Translations under genes and position numbers: made by a program | Source of the DNA: Gordonibacter urolithinfaciens | GTDB lineage: Bacteria > Actinomycetota > Coriobacteriia > Coriobacteriales > Eggerthellaceae | Assembly (NCBI RefSeq): GCF_900199375.1 | Contig: NZ_LT900217.1 | Span: 186,001-250,000 of the forward strand | Direction of reading: 5' to 3' | Length of the DNA stretch: 64,000 nt | Shown: positions 24,308 through 33,379 of the stretch, piece after piece | How the letters are laid out: each line of letters opens with the position of its first letter | How positions within the stretch are numbered: position 1 is the first letter of the stretch | Notes under the pieces: generated by a model | The model's input: only the letters and a program-made list of their open reading frames with translations | Database searches by the model: none | What the model was told of the DNA's origin: nothing

Positions 24308-24892
24308 CTAGATAATCGCGTCCCCGTGGGGCTTCATGACGATGGCCAGGAACGTGCACGGCTCGCCGCCGGTGGCGATCATGCCGTGGCCGCGGCCGGA
24401 GTCGTACATGAGCAGATCGCCCGCTCCCAGCTCCTCGATATGGTCCTCGTAGGCGAAGCGCATCTTGCCCGACAGGATGAAGTCGAGCTCCTGGCCCACG
24501 TGGTAGGACAGGTGGATGGGAGCATCCTGCTCTTCCTCGAGGTAGGGCGCAGTGACCAGGAACGGCTCGGCCAGCTTGTTCTTGAAGTGGGGGGCCTTGT
24601 GCAGGTACTCGAAGCCCGCGCGGCGCTTGATGGACAGCCCGTCCGCCGCGCGCGTGAGCGAGTAGCCCGACAGGTGAGGGTTCTCGCCGGTGAGCAGCTC
24701 GATGACGTCCACGCCCAGGCGCTCGGCGCACTTGTAGAGGAACGTGAACGACAGGTCCTGCGCGCCCGATTCCTGGGCGGCGTACTCGGCAAGGGTGCGC
24801 CCGGTGGCGTCCGCCATCTCCTGCTGGGTGATGTCGAGGTCTTCGCGCAGCGCCCGAATTCGCCCTGCCACCTCTTCGATATTCGGCTCCAT
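24308..24892 (-). CDS. XRE-family regulator with cupin domain, copy 2
   Basis: 194 residues; ATG after GAGAAGGAGG. The helix-turn-helix is IRALREDLDITQQEMADATGRTLAEYAAQESG, and the cupin carries LSYHVGQELDFILSGKMRFAYEDH and GDLLMYDSGRGHGMIATG. Same domain order as copy 1 but a different cupin pocket, so the two would respond to different ligands. It is the promoter-proximal gene of the minus-strand block that runs through acyl-CoA synthetase copy 2, the ATPase and the oxidoreductase. 134 bases separate it from the synthetase start. Confidence 0.85.
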   Translation of the reverse strand: MEPNIEEVAGRIRALREDLDITQQEMADATGRTLAEYAAQESGAQDLSFTFLYKCAERLGVDVIELLTGENPHLSGYSLTRAADGLSIKRRAGFEYLHKAPHFKNKLAEPFLVTAPYLEEEQDAPIHLSYHVGQELDFILSGKMRFAYEDHIEELGAGDLLMYDSGRGHGMIATGGEPCTFLAIVMKPHGDAII

Positions 24893-25199
24893 AGTCGCTT
24901 GACCTCCTTCTCAACGTCGCGGCAGCGTCGCTTGGATGGGGGGCGGCCCTGCCTTGCCTGGTAAAAAGTTTTCCCATTGTATAGCAAATCGGTCGGCTTC
25001 GGCCCCAGAAGGCCGAAATCTCCGCAGGCGGACGCGCAATAAACCGGAGGAAGGGACGCCGTGCGTCCACGGCCGTCCGGCAAAAAACGCCAGTCGGCCG
25101 ATAAGCGGAGCACGGCGCTTGCGGGTCGACCGAGAAGCCCCAACCGGCCGGCCCCGGGAAAGCGTCGCAGGTGCCCGGCGCGCCGGCCGGGCATGCGCC
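24893..25199. other. Intergenic region upstream of XRE-cupin copy 2 (307 bases)
   Basis: It holds a minus-strand -10-like TATACAAT (around plus 24977-24984) with a TGC before it, a seven-base inverted repeat TTCGGCC/GGCCGAA (24998-25017) that is a candidate operator upstream of that promoter, and the rsmB terminator hairpin at its far end. No coding sequence was supported. Confidence 0.5.
25172..25193 (-). terminator. Hairpin after rsmB
   Basis: TGCCCGG (25172-25178) and CCGGGCA (25187-25193) pair over a GC-rich loop that can pair further. It lies seven bases past the rsmB stop. Confidence 0.5.
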
Positions 25200-26579
25200 C
25201 TATCGCTTGCGCGCGAAGCGCACGGCGAAGTGCGCGTCGGGGGTTCCGGGCGCGAGGCGCGTGGCCACGCACGCCTTGCCAGCGATGGGGGCCAGCTCGA
25301 AATCGGCACCCTCGGGGCTCTCCAGGAAGCGCTTAACCACGGCGTTGTTCTCCGTATGGGTCACGGTACAGGTGGCGTAGGCCAGCTGGCCGCCGCGCGC
25401 CACCTGGCCGGCCGCCGAACGCAGGAGCGACAGGCCGAGCGCGGCCAGCTCGCCCAGATGCTCCTCGGTCAGGCGCCAGCGTATCTCGGGATGCCGCCGC
25501 AGCGTGCCCAGGCCCGAGCAGGGGGTGTCGATGAACACGGCGTCGAAGCGGCGACGTCCCAGCACGGCGCCGAGCATGGTGGCGTCGCCCGTGACCGCGT
25601 CGGCCACGTGCACGCCGTACTCCACGGCCCGCTCGCGCAAGAGGTCGGTCTTGAACGCGTGGTTGTCCAGCGCCACGAGCTCCATCTGGCTGCCGTAGGC
25701 GCGCAGGGCGCCGCTCTGCAAGAGGATGGTCTTCGTGCCGCGCCCGGACCCTATCTCCAGAAACGACGCGGGCATGTGCGCGGGCAGCACGCTCGCGGCC
25801 ACGAGCTGCGAGGCCGCGTCCGACACGAGCAGCTTGCCCTGCGAGAACAGCCGGCGCACGCGCCCGTCCTGCAGCGCGCGCGGCTCGGCAACCTGCAGGC
25901 AGCCCGGCACCTCCACGCCGTCGATGGACACCGGGCGCACGTCCGCGCCCGCCTCGCCCAGGGCCGCGCGCACCTCCTCCGCCGTCGCCTTCGCCTCGTT
26001 CACGGCCACGAACAGCGGCGCGGGCTCGTTCGAGGCGCGCATGAGGTCCACGGCCGCCTGGGGGCCCAAGTCGACTATGAGGCGCTTGGCCAGCCATAGG
26101 GGGAACGCATGCAGGCGCGCGAGCGCCGCCACGTCGCGGGAGGGGTCGCCGAAGGGGAAGTCGCGTTTCAAGGCAACCACGCGGCGCAGCACGGCGTTGG
26201 CAAGGCCGGCGGCGCGGGGCTGCACGGAGCGCACGAGCTCCACGCCCTGGTCGACGGCCGCATGCGGCGTCTTGTCCAGGAACAGTATCTCGTAGGCGGC
26301 AATGCGCAGCGCGTCGCGCACGTCGTCCTGCACGTCGCCGGGCTTGTCGAGCGCGCGGTCCAGCACCTCGTCGAGCGTGCCCCAGCTGCTCGTCACCCCC
26401 AGCGCGAGGCGCGTGGCGAACGCGCGGTCCTCCGGGCTCATACGCGAGCCGTCGATGCGCCGGGCGATGACGTCCTGCGCGTAGGCGTCGCGGCGGCGCA
26501 CGTCGCCGCCGACGGCGAGGGCCGCGAGGCGCGCCGGGCTCGCCTTCGACGGACGGCCCGCGGTCTTCTCGTCACTCAT
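25200..26579 (-). CDS. rsmB: 16S rRNA (cytosine(967)-C(5))-methyltransferase
   Basis: 459 residues from the ATG that overlaps the fmt stop by eight bases; a longer in-frame extension upstream lies inside fmt and is not supported. The N-terminal NusB-like domain (residues about 15-150, with RIAAYEILFLDKTPHAAVDQGVELVR) is followed by a SAM-dependent methyltransferase with EIGSGRGTKTILL, the DTPCSGLGTLRRHP motif and the catalytic Cys in YATCTV. RsmB makes m5C967 in 16S rRNA before 30S assembly. In the first motif the usual DLCAAPGGKT reads EIGSGRGTKT, a clear departure from the family norm, though the two catalytic cysteines are kept. Confidence 0.88.
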   Translation of the reverse strand: MSDEKTAGRPSKASPARLAALAVGGDVRRRDAYAQDVIARRIDGSRMSPEDRAFATRLALGVTSSWGTLDEVLDRALDKPGDVQDDVRDALRIAAYEILFLDKTPHAAVDQGVELVRSVQPRAAGLANAVLRRVVALKRDFPFGDPSRDVAALARLHAFPLWLAKRLIVDLGPQAAVDLMRASNEPAPLFVAVNEAKATAEEVRAALGEAGADVRPVSIDGVEVPGCLQVAEPRALQDGRVRRLFSQGKLLVSDAASQLVAASVLPAHMPASFLEIGSGRGTKTILLQSGALRAYGSQMELVALDNHAFKTDLLRERAVEYGVHVADAVTGDATMLGAVLGRRRFDAVFIDTPCSGLGTLRRHPEIRWRLTEEHLGELAALGLSLLRSAAGQVARGGQLAYATCTVTHTENNAVVKRFLESPEGADFELAPIAGKACVATRLAPGTPDAHFAVRFARKR

Positions 26580-27528
26580 GCGCAGCCTCCCATGAAAGCG
26601 TCTCCTGCTTGATGCCCTGCACGCCGGCGGCGAACGCCTTGGCGTCCATGGCCTGGCGGCCGTCGGGCTTGACGGAAGCCACCTCGGCCGCACCGTCGGC
26701 GAAGCCCAGGAACAGCCGCTTTCCGGCGAAGCGCACCTCCCCCGCCGCCAGCCCCCCTGCCAGCTCGCACCCGCGGGCGTCTTCCACGGAACGCAGCGCG
26801 AGCACCGTCACCGGGCGGGCGGCTACGACGGCGCGCGCGGGGTGGGCGCCGCTCGAGGCGCGCACCTTGCGGACAGCCGCCTCGGCCGTATCCCGAGGGT
26901 CCAGGTCCAGCTCGCGCTTCCCCACCTTCGAGGCGTAAGTGACCTGCGACTCGTCCTGCTCGGTCCACTCGGCCGCGCCGCTCTGCACGTGGACGAGGGC
27001 CGTGAGCAGGGCGTGCGAGCCCAGGTTCGCCAGCTCGTCGGTGAGCTCGGGGGCCGTCTTGCCGTCGATGCGCGCCGTGCGGCACACGCAGTAGGCGCCC
27101 GTGTCCAGGCCCTCCTCCATGCGCATGATGCACACGCCCGCCACGGCATCGCCCGCGAGTATCGCGCGCTCCACCGGCGCCGCGCCGCGCCAACGAGGAA
27201 GGAGGGACGCATGCACGTTCAGGCAGCCGAAGGGCGGCAGGTCCAGCACCGCCTTCGGCAGGATGGCGCCGTAGGCAGCCACGCAGATGACGTCGGGCTC
27301 GAACGAGGCCAGCTCGGCCTGCACGGCCTCGTCGCGCAGCGTGCGCGGTTCGAGCACGGGCAGCCCCAGGCGCTCGGCGGTGCGCTTCACCGGCGACGGT
27401 TCCAGCTTCCTGCCGCGCCCGCGCACGGCGTCGGGGCGGGTGTACACGGCCGCCACCTCGTGCTGCTGGGACAGGTCCTCCAGTATGGTGGCCGCGAACT
27501 CCGGCGTGCCCATGAACACGACGCGCAT
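26572..27528 (-). CDS. fmt: Methionyl-tRNA formyltransferase
   Basis: 318 residues. N-terminal formyltransferase domain with MRVVFMGTPEFAATIL, the folate-site loop FGCLNVHASLLPRWRGAAPVERAI (catalytic Asn and His), and a C-terminal OB-like domain from about residue 205. It transfers formyl from 10-formyl-THF to initiator Met-tRNA. It sits two bases downstream of def and overlaps rsmB, the common def-fmt-rsmB order. Several C-terminal residues are Ala/Gly-rich as usual in this genome. Confidence 0.95.
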   Translation of the reverse strand: MRVVFMGTPEFAATILEDLSQQHEVAAVYTRPDAVRGRGRKLEPSPVKRTAERLGLPVLEPRTLRDEAVQAELASFEPDVICVAAYGAILPKAVLDLPPFGCLNVHASLLPRWRGAAPVERAILAGDAVAGVCIMRMEEGLDTGAYCVCRTARIDGKTAPELTDELANLGSHALLTALVHVQSGAAEWTEQDESQVTYASKVGKRELDLDPRDTAEAAVRKVRASSGAHPARAVVAARPVTVLALRSVEDARGCELAGGLAAGEVRFAGKRLFLGFADGAAEVASVKPDGRQAMDAKAFAAGVQGIKQETLSWEAAHE

Positions 27529-27530
27529 GG

Positions 27531-28076
27531 TCAGCGCACCCGCGTATCGAGCGACGTCTCGCCCGGCTTCGCGCCCGCGGCGCGCGCCAGCTCGTAGTCG
27601 CGCAGCGCCTGGATGCGCGCGATGGGATCGCAGCGCTCGAACATGGTGACGCCGTCCAGGTGGTCCAGCTCGTGCTGCAGGCAACGGCCCAAAAGCCCGT
27701 CGCCCTCGATCTCCCACTCCTCGCCGTCCAGGTCGAAGTAGCGCACGCGCGCCCACGGCGGCCGCGCGATGGGCACGGAGATGCCGGGGCATGACAGGCA
27801 GCCCTCGCCCTCCACCACCGGGTCGCCCTGGGTGTCCACGAGCACGGGGTTCACCAGCACGATGGGGTCCTGCTCGCCGGACTCGGCCTGGTCGCAGTCC
27901 ACCACCACGAGGCGCTTCGTCACGCCCAGCTGCGGCGCGGCCAGGCCGCAGCCGTCGTTCTTGTACATGGCCTTGGCCATCTGCTTGGCCAGCTTGCGCA
28001 GGCCCTTGTCGCCCAAATCGCACGGCTCGCAGACCGTGTTCAGCAACGGGTTCGGTGATTGCACGATGGTTATCAC
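27531..28076 (-). CDS. def: Peptide deformylase
   Basis: 181 residues from a GTG start. All three metal motifs are present: GCGLAAP (43-49), EGCLSCPG with the metal-ligand Cys93, and QHELDHLDG with His135, Glu136 and His139. It removes the N-formyl group from new proteins, complementing the fmt gene that follows. The ribosome site (GAGAGGGA) is rather far from the GTG. Confidence 0.95.
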   Translation of the reverse strand: MITIVQSPNPLLNTVCEPCDLGDKGLRKLAKQMAKAMYKNDGCGLAAPQLGVTKRLVVVDCDQAESGEQDPIVLVNPVLVDTQGDPVVEGEGCLSCPGISVPIARPPWARVRYFDLDGEEWEIEGDGLLGRCLQHELDHLDGVTMFERCDPIARIQALRDYELARAAGAKPGETSLDTRVR

Positions 28077-28241
28077 GAAGACACGTCCCTCTCGTTCCTT
28101 ATCGCACGCGTCCCGGCGCAGGCCGGGACGCGGAAAAGCTCCTTATGGGGACATTGTGCGGTTTCGTCTGCCCCTTGTCCAGTAGCATGCGGGAAACATC
28201 CACAAAACCCAAGGTGAGAAGGGGAAGAAAGCAAGCGACTC

Positions 28242-29180
28242 CTACTTGTCCACCACGATCTCCTTCAGGCTGGCGGCGAGGCCGGCCACGCCCTGGATGT
28301 CGGAGGGAATGATGATCTTCGTGGCCTGGCCGTCGGCGACGGTCTTCAGGGCCTCGAAGGCCTGCAGGGTGAGCACGGCGTTGTCGGCGCCGGCCTCGCG
28401 CACCATGCGGATGCCGTCGGCGGTGGCCTGCTGCACGTTCAGGATGGCGGCGGCCTCGCCCTCGGCCTCGCGTATCTGCTTCTCGCGCTCGGCCTCGGCG
28501 GCCAGGATCACGGCCTGCTTCTCGGCCTCGGCGGCCAGGATCTGCGCCTGCTTGTTGCCCTCGGCCACGGTGATGGCGGACTGCTTCTCGCCCTCGGCCA
28601 AGAGGATGGCCTCGCGCTTCTCGCGCTCGGCCTTCATCTGCTTCTCCATGGCCTGCTGGATGGCGGCCGGCGGCGTGATGTTCTTCACCTCCACGCGGTT
28701 CACCTTGATGCCCCACGCGTCGGTGGCCTCGTCCAGGATGGAGCGCATCTTGGCGTTGATGGTGTCGCGTGACACGAGCGTGGTGTCCAGCTCCAAGTCG
28801 CCGATGATGTTGCGGAGCGTGGTGGCGGCCAGGTTCTCGATGGCCACGAGTGGGTTCTCCACGCCGTAGGCGTAGAGCTTCGGGTCCATGATCTTGAAGA
28901 ACACCACCGAGTCGATGGACATGGTCACGTTGTCCTTCGTGATGACGGGCTGGGGCGGGAAGTCGGCCACCTGCTCTTTGAGCGTGATGCCCGCGCGCAC
29001 GCGGTCGATGAAGGGGATCTTCACATGCAGGCCGTTGTTCCAGGTGGTGAGGTACGAGCCCAGGCGCTCCACGATGGCGGCCTGCGCCTGCGGCACGATC
29101 TTGATGCACGTGACGGAGAACAGCACCACGAGCACGACGACCACGACGATGGCGATGGTGAGGGGGTTCAAGGGGAACAT
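28242..29180 (-). CDS. SPFH/band-7 membrane protein (stomatin/QmcA-like)
   Basis: 312 residues from the ATG after GAAAGGAAACGCTG. A single N-terminal membrane helix (residues about 8-30) precedes the SPFH domain (KIVPQAQAAIVERLGSYLTTWNNGLHVKIPFID) and a long Glu/Ala-rich coiled coil (AEREKREAILLAEGEKQSAITVAEGNKQ). Family members form large membrane microdomain assemblies and often bind FtsH-type proteases. The ATG shares a base with the stop of the nfeD gene upstream, a conserved pairing (NfeD with stomatin-like protein). Confidence 0.9.
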   Translation of the reverse strand: MFPLNPLTIAIVVVVVLVVLFSVTCIKIVPQAQAAIVERLGSYLTTWNNGLHVKIPFIDRVRAGITLKEQVADFPPQPVITKDNVTMSIDSVVFFKIMDPKLYAYGVENPLVAIENLAATTLRNIIGDLELDTTLVSRDTINAKMRSILDEATDAWGIKVNRVEVKNITPPAAIQQAMEKQMKAEREKREAILLAEGEKQSAITVAEGNKQAQILAAEAEKQAVILAAEAEREKQIREAEGEAAAILNVQQATADGIRMVREAGADNAVLTLQAFEALKTVADGQATKIIIPSDIQGVAGLAASLKEIVVDK

Positions 29181-29605
29181 CAGCGTTTCCTTTCGACGAT
29201 GAGCTTGACGCTTTCCTGGCTCACGATGCGCACGACCTCGCCCGCGGGGATGGGGAGGCCGTCCGCGGAGCGCGCGGCCCAGGTCATGCGGTTGTCCGTC
29301 TCCACGCGGCCGGTCATGCCGTCGTTGTCGACGTCCTCCACCACGACGGCCGTCTGGCCGACATGGGTGGGCTCCTCCTGCTTGCCGCGGTCGCGGTACT
29401 TCACGAACACGGGGCGCAGGCCCACGAGGCAGGCCACGGAGACGACGAGGAACACGACCAGCTGCACGACGAGGTCGGCGCCGAGCAGGCTCGCGGCGAA
29501 CGCGACGAGCGCGCCCACGACGAACCACATGGTGATGAGGCTGAGCGAGACGATCTCGACGACGCCCATGACGGCGGCGACGCCCAGCCAGACGAAGGGA
29601 CTCAT
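29180..29605 (-). CDS. NfeD-family membrane protein
   Basis: 141 residues from the ATG after GAGAAAGGAGTCGCC. Two or three hydrophobic helices occupy residues 1-65 and a small OB-fold (GQTAVVVEDVDNDGMTGRVETDNRMTWAARS) follows. This is the short NfeD1b form that works with SPFH proteins; the partner gene follows directly. The upstream region has a TGGTATACT extended -10. Confidence 0.88.
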   Translation of the reverse strand: MSPFVWLGVAAVMGVVEIVSLSLITMWFVVGALVAFAASLLGADLVVQLVVFLVVSVACLVGLRPVFVKYRDRGKQEEPTHVGQTAVVVEDVDNDGMTGRVETDNRMTWAARSADGLPIPAGEVVRIVSQESVKLIVERKR

Positions 29606-29733
29606 GGCGACTCCTTTCTCTTTGCTCGAGTATACCATGTCGTCCGTGCCGCCGAGGTGGCGCCAGGCGGAATGAAGAGAGCGCGAGCGGGCGAACCTCG
29701 CATCAGCCGGCCTTGGGCGTGCCCCTCCTCGTG

Positions 29734-31647
29734 CTACACGGCCTTGTGCGCGAGGCGGCGGCGGGTGAGGTCCTTCTGCATGGCGGTCACGGTCTGGAAC
29801 AGCATCTCGTACTCGTCGGCGGGCAGGGCGGACGGGTCGGACAGCTGGGCGCGCAGGGCGGCCACGGCGTCCTCGGCGTCGCCGATGGCCAGCTCCTCCG
29901 CCAGGAAGCGCGCGAGCGGCTCCGGCTCGGTCGCGCCGGCCATGGAGCCGGACGTGAGGATGCCCGACGCCTGCGGCAGCACGCGGGCGGCGTCGCCGAT
30001 GACGCGCGCCGCGGGCGCGGCGGGGTCCTCGGCCAGCGTGGCCAGCATGCTCTGCGCGAGCGTGGCGTGCACCGGCTCGTGCCACTGCGTGCTGGCGAGC
30101 GCGTCAGCGTGTGCCAGGGCGAGCTCGGGGTGCTGGGCCGCAAGGCTTAGGAACTCGCGCTCGAAGCGGCGCCGGTTCGCCTCGGGCTGGGACAGCCCCG
30201 CGCGGCGCGGCGCGCCCCCGCCCGGGGCCGCGGCTCCCGGGTCCGCCGCGGGAAGGCGCCCGTCGCCTGCGGGTGCGCCCGCACGGCCCGGCCCGCCGTC
30301 ATCCGCCTCGGCGGCGCGGCGCGGCGGCTCCAGGCGCGCCAGCTGCTCGAGCACGTCCTCCTCGCGGGCCCGGCAGCGGCTCGCTATCTGCACGGCGTAG
30401 TCCTTCGCCAGAAGCGAGTCCTTGATGGGCGCGAGCACCGCGAGCGCGTCGACGAGCGCGCGCGAGCGACCCTCGGCGCTGCCCAGGTCGTGCGCGGCCA
30501 GGCGGCGCTCGATGCCGTACTTCAGCAGGGGCTGGGCGCGCGCGATGAGCTCGCGCAGCGCGTCGGCGCCGCGCGCGCCCACGAACTCCGCAGGGTCCAG
30601 GTTGTCCGGCAGCGTGACGGCGGCCAGCTCCACCTTCGCCCGCCCCGCCTCCGGCGTCATGGAGTCGTCGATGAAGCCGAGCGCGCGGTCGGCGGCGCGC
30701 TGCCCCGCCTCGTCGCCGTCGAACAGGTACACGATCTTGTGCTGCGCGTGGCGCGCGAGCAGGCGTATGTGGCGCATGGTGAGCGCGGTGCCGAGCGTGG
30801 CCACCGCGTTGCCTATGCCGGCCTCGTGCAGCGCGATGACGTCGGTGTACCCCTCCACCACCACGGCCACGCCCGTGGCGGCCATAGCCGCCTTCGCGTG
30901 GTCCAGCCCGTAGAGCACCTGCGACTTGTGGAACACCGACGTCTCCTGCGAGTTCAGGTACTTCGGCTCGCCCTTGCCGATGACGCGCCCGCCGAACGCG
31001 ATGCACTCGCCCTGCGCGTCGCCGATGGGGAACATCACGCGGTTGAAGAAGCGGTCGCGCAGCTTGCCGCCGCGGTCCTTCATGGCCACGTTCGCCTCCA
31101 CCATCTCCTCGGCCGAGAAGCCCTGCGCGGACAGGTGCCGCACGAGCTGCCCGCGCCCCGGCGCGAAGCCCAGCCGCCAGCGGCGCGGAACGTCGCCGCC
31201 CAGGCCGCGGCCCGCCAGGTAGCTGCGGGCGGCGGCCGCGTCGGCGTCCGGGTTGCGCATGAGCTGGGTGTGGTAGAACGCGGCCGTCGCCTCGCATACC
31301 GCCTTCAGGCGCGCCTTCTTGGAGCTCGGCACGCCGCCGCGGCCGCCCGTGTCGGCGATGTCGATGTGCGCCCGCTCGGCCAGCTTCCGCACCGCCTCGG
31401 GAAACGACAGATCCTCGGTCTTCATGAGGAAGCCGAACACGTCGCCCCCCTCGTTGCAGCCGAAGCAATGCCACAGCTGCAGCACGGGGTCGATCTTGAA
31501 CGAGGGCGTCTTCTCGTTGTGCAGCGGGCAGCAGCACCAGAAGTCGCGGCCGCGCTGCTTCACGGGCGTGCGCTCGCCGATAATGGCCACGAGGTCGGAC
31601 GCCTCGCGCACCTTCTGGATGTCCTCTTCGCTGATGGTGCCCGCCAT
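29734..31647 (-). CDS. dnaG: DNA primase
   Basis: 637 residues. N-terminal zinc-binding domain with Cys40, His43, Cys61 and Cys64 (CPLHNEKTPSF, HCFGC), the RNA-polymerase core (YLAGRGLGGDVPRRWRLGFAPG and GGRVIGKGEPKYLNSQET), the TOPRIM acidic residues in VVVEGYTDVIALHEAG and FDGDEAGQRAADRAL, and a C-terminal helicase-binding domain. A Pro/Gly/Ala-rich linker near residues 450-490 joins the last two. It makes RNA primers at the replication fork. The small membrane protein gene lies nine bases upstream. Confidence 0.95.
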   Translation of the reverse strand: MAGTISEEDIQKVREASDLVAIIGERTPVKQRGRDFWCCCPLHNEKTPSFKIDPVLQLWHCFGCNEGGDVFGFLMKTEDLSFPEAVRKLAERAHIDIADTGGRGGVPSSKKARLKAVCEATAAFYHTQLMRNPDADAAAARSYLAGRGLGGDVPRRWRLGFAPGRGQLVRHLSAQGFSAEEMVEANVAMKDRGGKLRDRFFNRVMFPIGDAQGECIAFGGRVIGKGEPKYLNSQETSVFHKSQVLYGLDHAKAAMAATGVAVVVEGYTDVIALHEAGIGNAVATLGTALTMRHIRLLARHAQHKIVYLFDGDEAGQRAADRALGFIDDSMTPEAGRAKVELAAVTLPDNLDPAEFVGARGADALRELIARAQPLLKYGIERRLAAHDLGSAEGRSRALVDALAVLAPIKDSLLAKDYAVQIASRCRAREEDVLEQLARLEPPRRAAEADDGGPGRAGAPAGDGRLPAADPGAAAPGGGAPRRAGLSQPEANRRRFEREFLSLAAQHPELALAHADALASTQWHEPVHATLAQSMLATLAEDPAAPAARVIGDAARVLPQASGILTSGSMAGATEPEPLARFLAEELAIGDAEDAVAALRAQLSDPSALPADEYEMLFQTVTAMQKDLTRRRLAHKAV

Positions 31648-31656
31648 GCGCCCCCG

Positions 31657-31848
31657 CTACCTCCGCCTGTTCTGCTTGGCCAGCACGAGGTTCACCAGGA
31701 ACAGGGCGCCGAACCCGATGGCCGGGATGAAGTCGCGCGCGCCCGACAGGCCCTCGCCCCCCTTGCCGAAGGCGAGCACCAGGCTGCCCGTCATCAGGAC
31801 GAAGCTCAGCACCGCGATCGCCGCGTACACCCATTCCCGATTCCTCAT
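31657..31848 (-). CDS. Small two-helix membrane protein
   Basis: 63 residues with two hydrophobic helices (VYAAIAVLSFVLMTGSLVLAF and FIPAIGFGALFLVNLVLA) and a basic C-terminus (KQNRRR). The ATG follows GGAAGGG. It lies nine bases upstream of dnaG on the same strand and behind its own -10 element, so it is probably the first gene of the dnaG transcript. The function is unknown. Confidence 0.6.
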   Translation of the reverse strand: MRNREWVYAAIAVLSFVLMTGSLVLAFGKGGEGLSGARDFIPAIGFGALFLVNLVLAKQNRRR

Positions 31849-31886
31849 GCACGGCCCTTCCGTCTCGTCGTCCCGCCCTTCCGCAC

Positions 31887-31897
31887 AGTATAGCGCA
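31887..31897 (-). promoter_or_regulatory. TGCGC-extended -10 for the small membrane protein/dnaG transcript
   Basis: Minus strand reads TGCGCTATACT, about 39 bases before the start codon. No -35 was recognised. Confidence 0.5.
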
Positions 31898-32073
31898 AGC
31901 GCGTCCGCGCCGAGTTGTCAGCAGCTTGCCAACCGGATGCTTACAGAGCGTCGCGGGGTCGGGCGGGCCTACGGGCGCGTTGTTATGCTGGGCCGATGCG
32001 TCGCGCCCCGGCGTCCGGGCCGGGAGCGCCGACGCACGCCCACGGACAAGCAAACGGACACGGGAGGTTACCC

Positions 32074-33240
32074 ATGGAAGACGGCATCTCGGTACTCGCG
32101 GACTTCGACTCGGCCCTTTTCGAGCACGAGGAGCCTCCCCTGGTATCGCTCTACCTGCCCACGCACGGCCGCGCCGGCGCCGAGGAGGACCGCATCCGGT
32201 TCAAGGGCCTCGTGGAGGAGGCGCGCGGCAAGCTCGCCCAGGAGTTCGCGCACCGCGAGCATACGGGCGTCGACGCGCGGCTGGACGAGGTGGCCGCACG
32301 GCTGGAGGAGCTGGCGAGCCCCGTGCCCGGCGGCAGCCTGGCCGTGCTCGTGGGAAACGACCGCGCCTATCTCTACCAGCTGGGCTACGTGGCGGGTCCG
32401 CTCGCGTTCGCAGGCGAGCGGTTCTACGTGCGCCCGCTGCTCAAGAACTTCTCGTTCGGCTCGCGCTACTTCCTGCTGGGGCTGTCGGCCGACCGCTTCG
32501 CGTTCGTGCACGGCGACTTCGGCTCGCTCGACCGCGTGGAGCTGCCTGCCGACGTGCTGGACGAGTTCAGCGAGGAATTCCCCCTCGTGTACGACGGCCA
32601 CGAGGGCGCGCTCGACTACTCGTCGCTCGAGAACCATATGCCGCCCTACCACGGTTACAAGTCGCGCAACGACGTGCGGAAGGAGGAGGCCGGGAAGTTC
32701 TTCCAGCACGTGAACAAGGTGGTGACGGAGTACCTGGCGCAGGGAACGGAGCTGCCGGTCATCCTGGTGAGCCTGCCCGAGCACCAGGCCGCCTTCCGCC
32801 GCATCTCCACCGTGCCGCGCCTTTTGCACGAGGGCATAGAGAAGGATATCGGCGGCATGGAGGCGCCCGAGCTGCTGGCCGACGCCAAGGCCGTCATCGA
32901 GCACGTGCGCGAGGCGCGCGCGGACGAGCTGCTGGAGAAGCTGGGCGACGCCGCGCCGCACGGCGGCGGCTCCACCGACCTCTCGGCCATCGGGCTGGCG
33001 CTCGTCGAGCGCAAGGTGCGCGCGCTGTTCGTGGCCGAAGGCGCCTACATCCCCGGCGGTTTCGACGACGAGACCGGCGAGGTGTTCCTGTTCGAGCGCG
33101 AGCCGCACGGCCGCTTCCAGGGCCCCGAGCTGGCCGACGCGTTCGCCCGCGCGGCGCTCGCCCAGGACGCCGAGGTGTTCGAGCTCGCCCCCGAGAAGAT
33201 CCCCGGCGACTCCGGCATGGCGGCGCTGTACCGGTACTGA
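32074..33240 (+). CDS. baeRF-like protein (bacterial archaeo-eukaryotic release factor relative)
   Basis: 388 residues from the ATG after CGGGAGGT; in-frame codons upstream to 31915 have no ribosome site. The pattern PLVSLYLPTHGR near the N-terminus, the core with FYVRPLLKNFSFGSRYFLLGLSADRFAFVHGDF, the loop SLENHMPPYHGYKS and a C-terminal Rossmann-like part (VILVSLPEHQAAFRRIS) match the baeRF families described as bacterial relatives of eRF1 domains 2 and 3. Their role is thought to be ribosome rescue or stress-linked translation, but it is not established. It stands alone, downstream of the dnaG divergent region. Confidence 0.65.
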   Translation: MEDGISVLADFDSALFEHEEPPLVSLYLPTHGRAGAEEDRIRFKGLVEEARGKLAQEFAHREHTGVDARLDEVAARLEELASPVPGGSLAVLVGNDRAYLYQLGYVAGPLAFAGERFYVRPLLKNFSFGSRYFLLGLSADRFAFVHGDFGSLDRVELPADVLDEFSEEFPLVYDGHEGALDYSSLENHMPPYHGYKSRNDVRKEEAGKFFQHVNKVVTEYLAQGTELPVILVSLPEHQAAFRRISTVPRLLHEGIEKDIGGMEAPELLADAKAVIEHVREARADELLEKLGDAAPHGGGSTDLSAIGLALVERKVRALFVAEGAYIPGGFDDETGEVFLFEREPHGRFQGPELADAFARAALAQDAEVFELAPEKIPGDSGMAALYRY

Positions 33241-33379
33241 TCGAGGCGGGCCCCTTGGCGCCGAGCCAAGGGGCCCGGGTTCGGCCGCATCGGGTTCCGC
33301 GAAGCCCGCCGCGCAGGGTCGGTCGCACGTTCGGCGGCATCACCACGACGCGCCGCACCTCTCATAGGCATCCCCCTCG

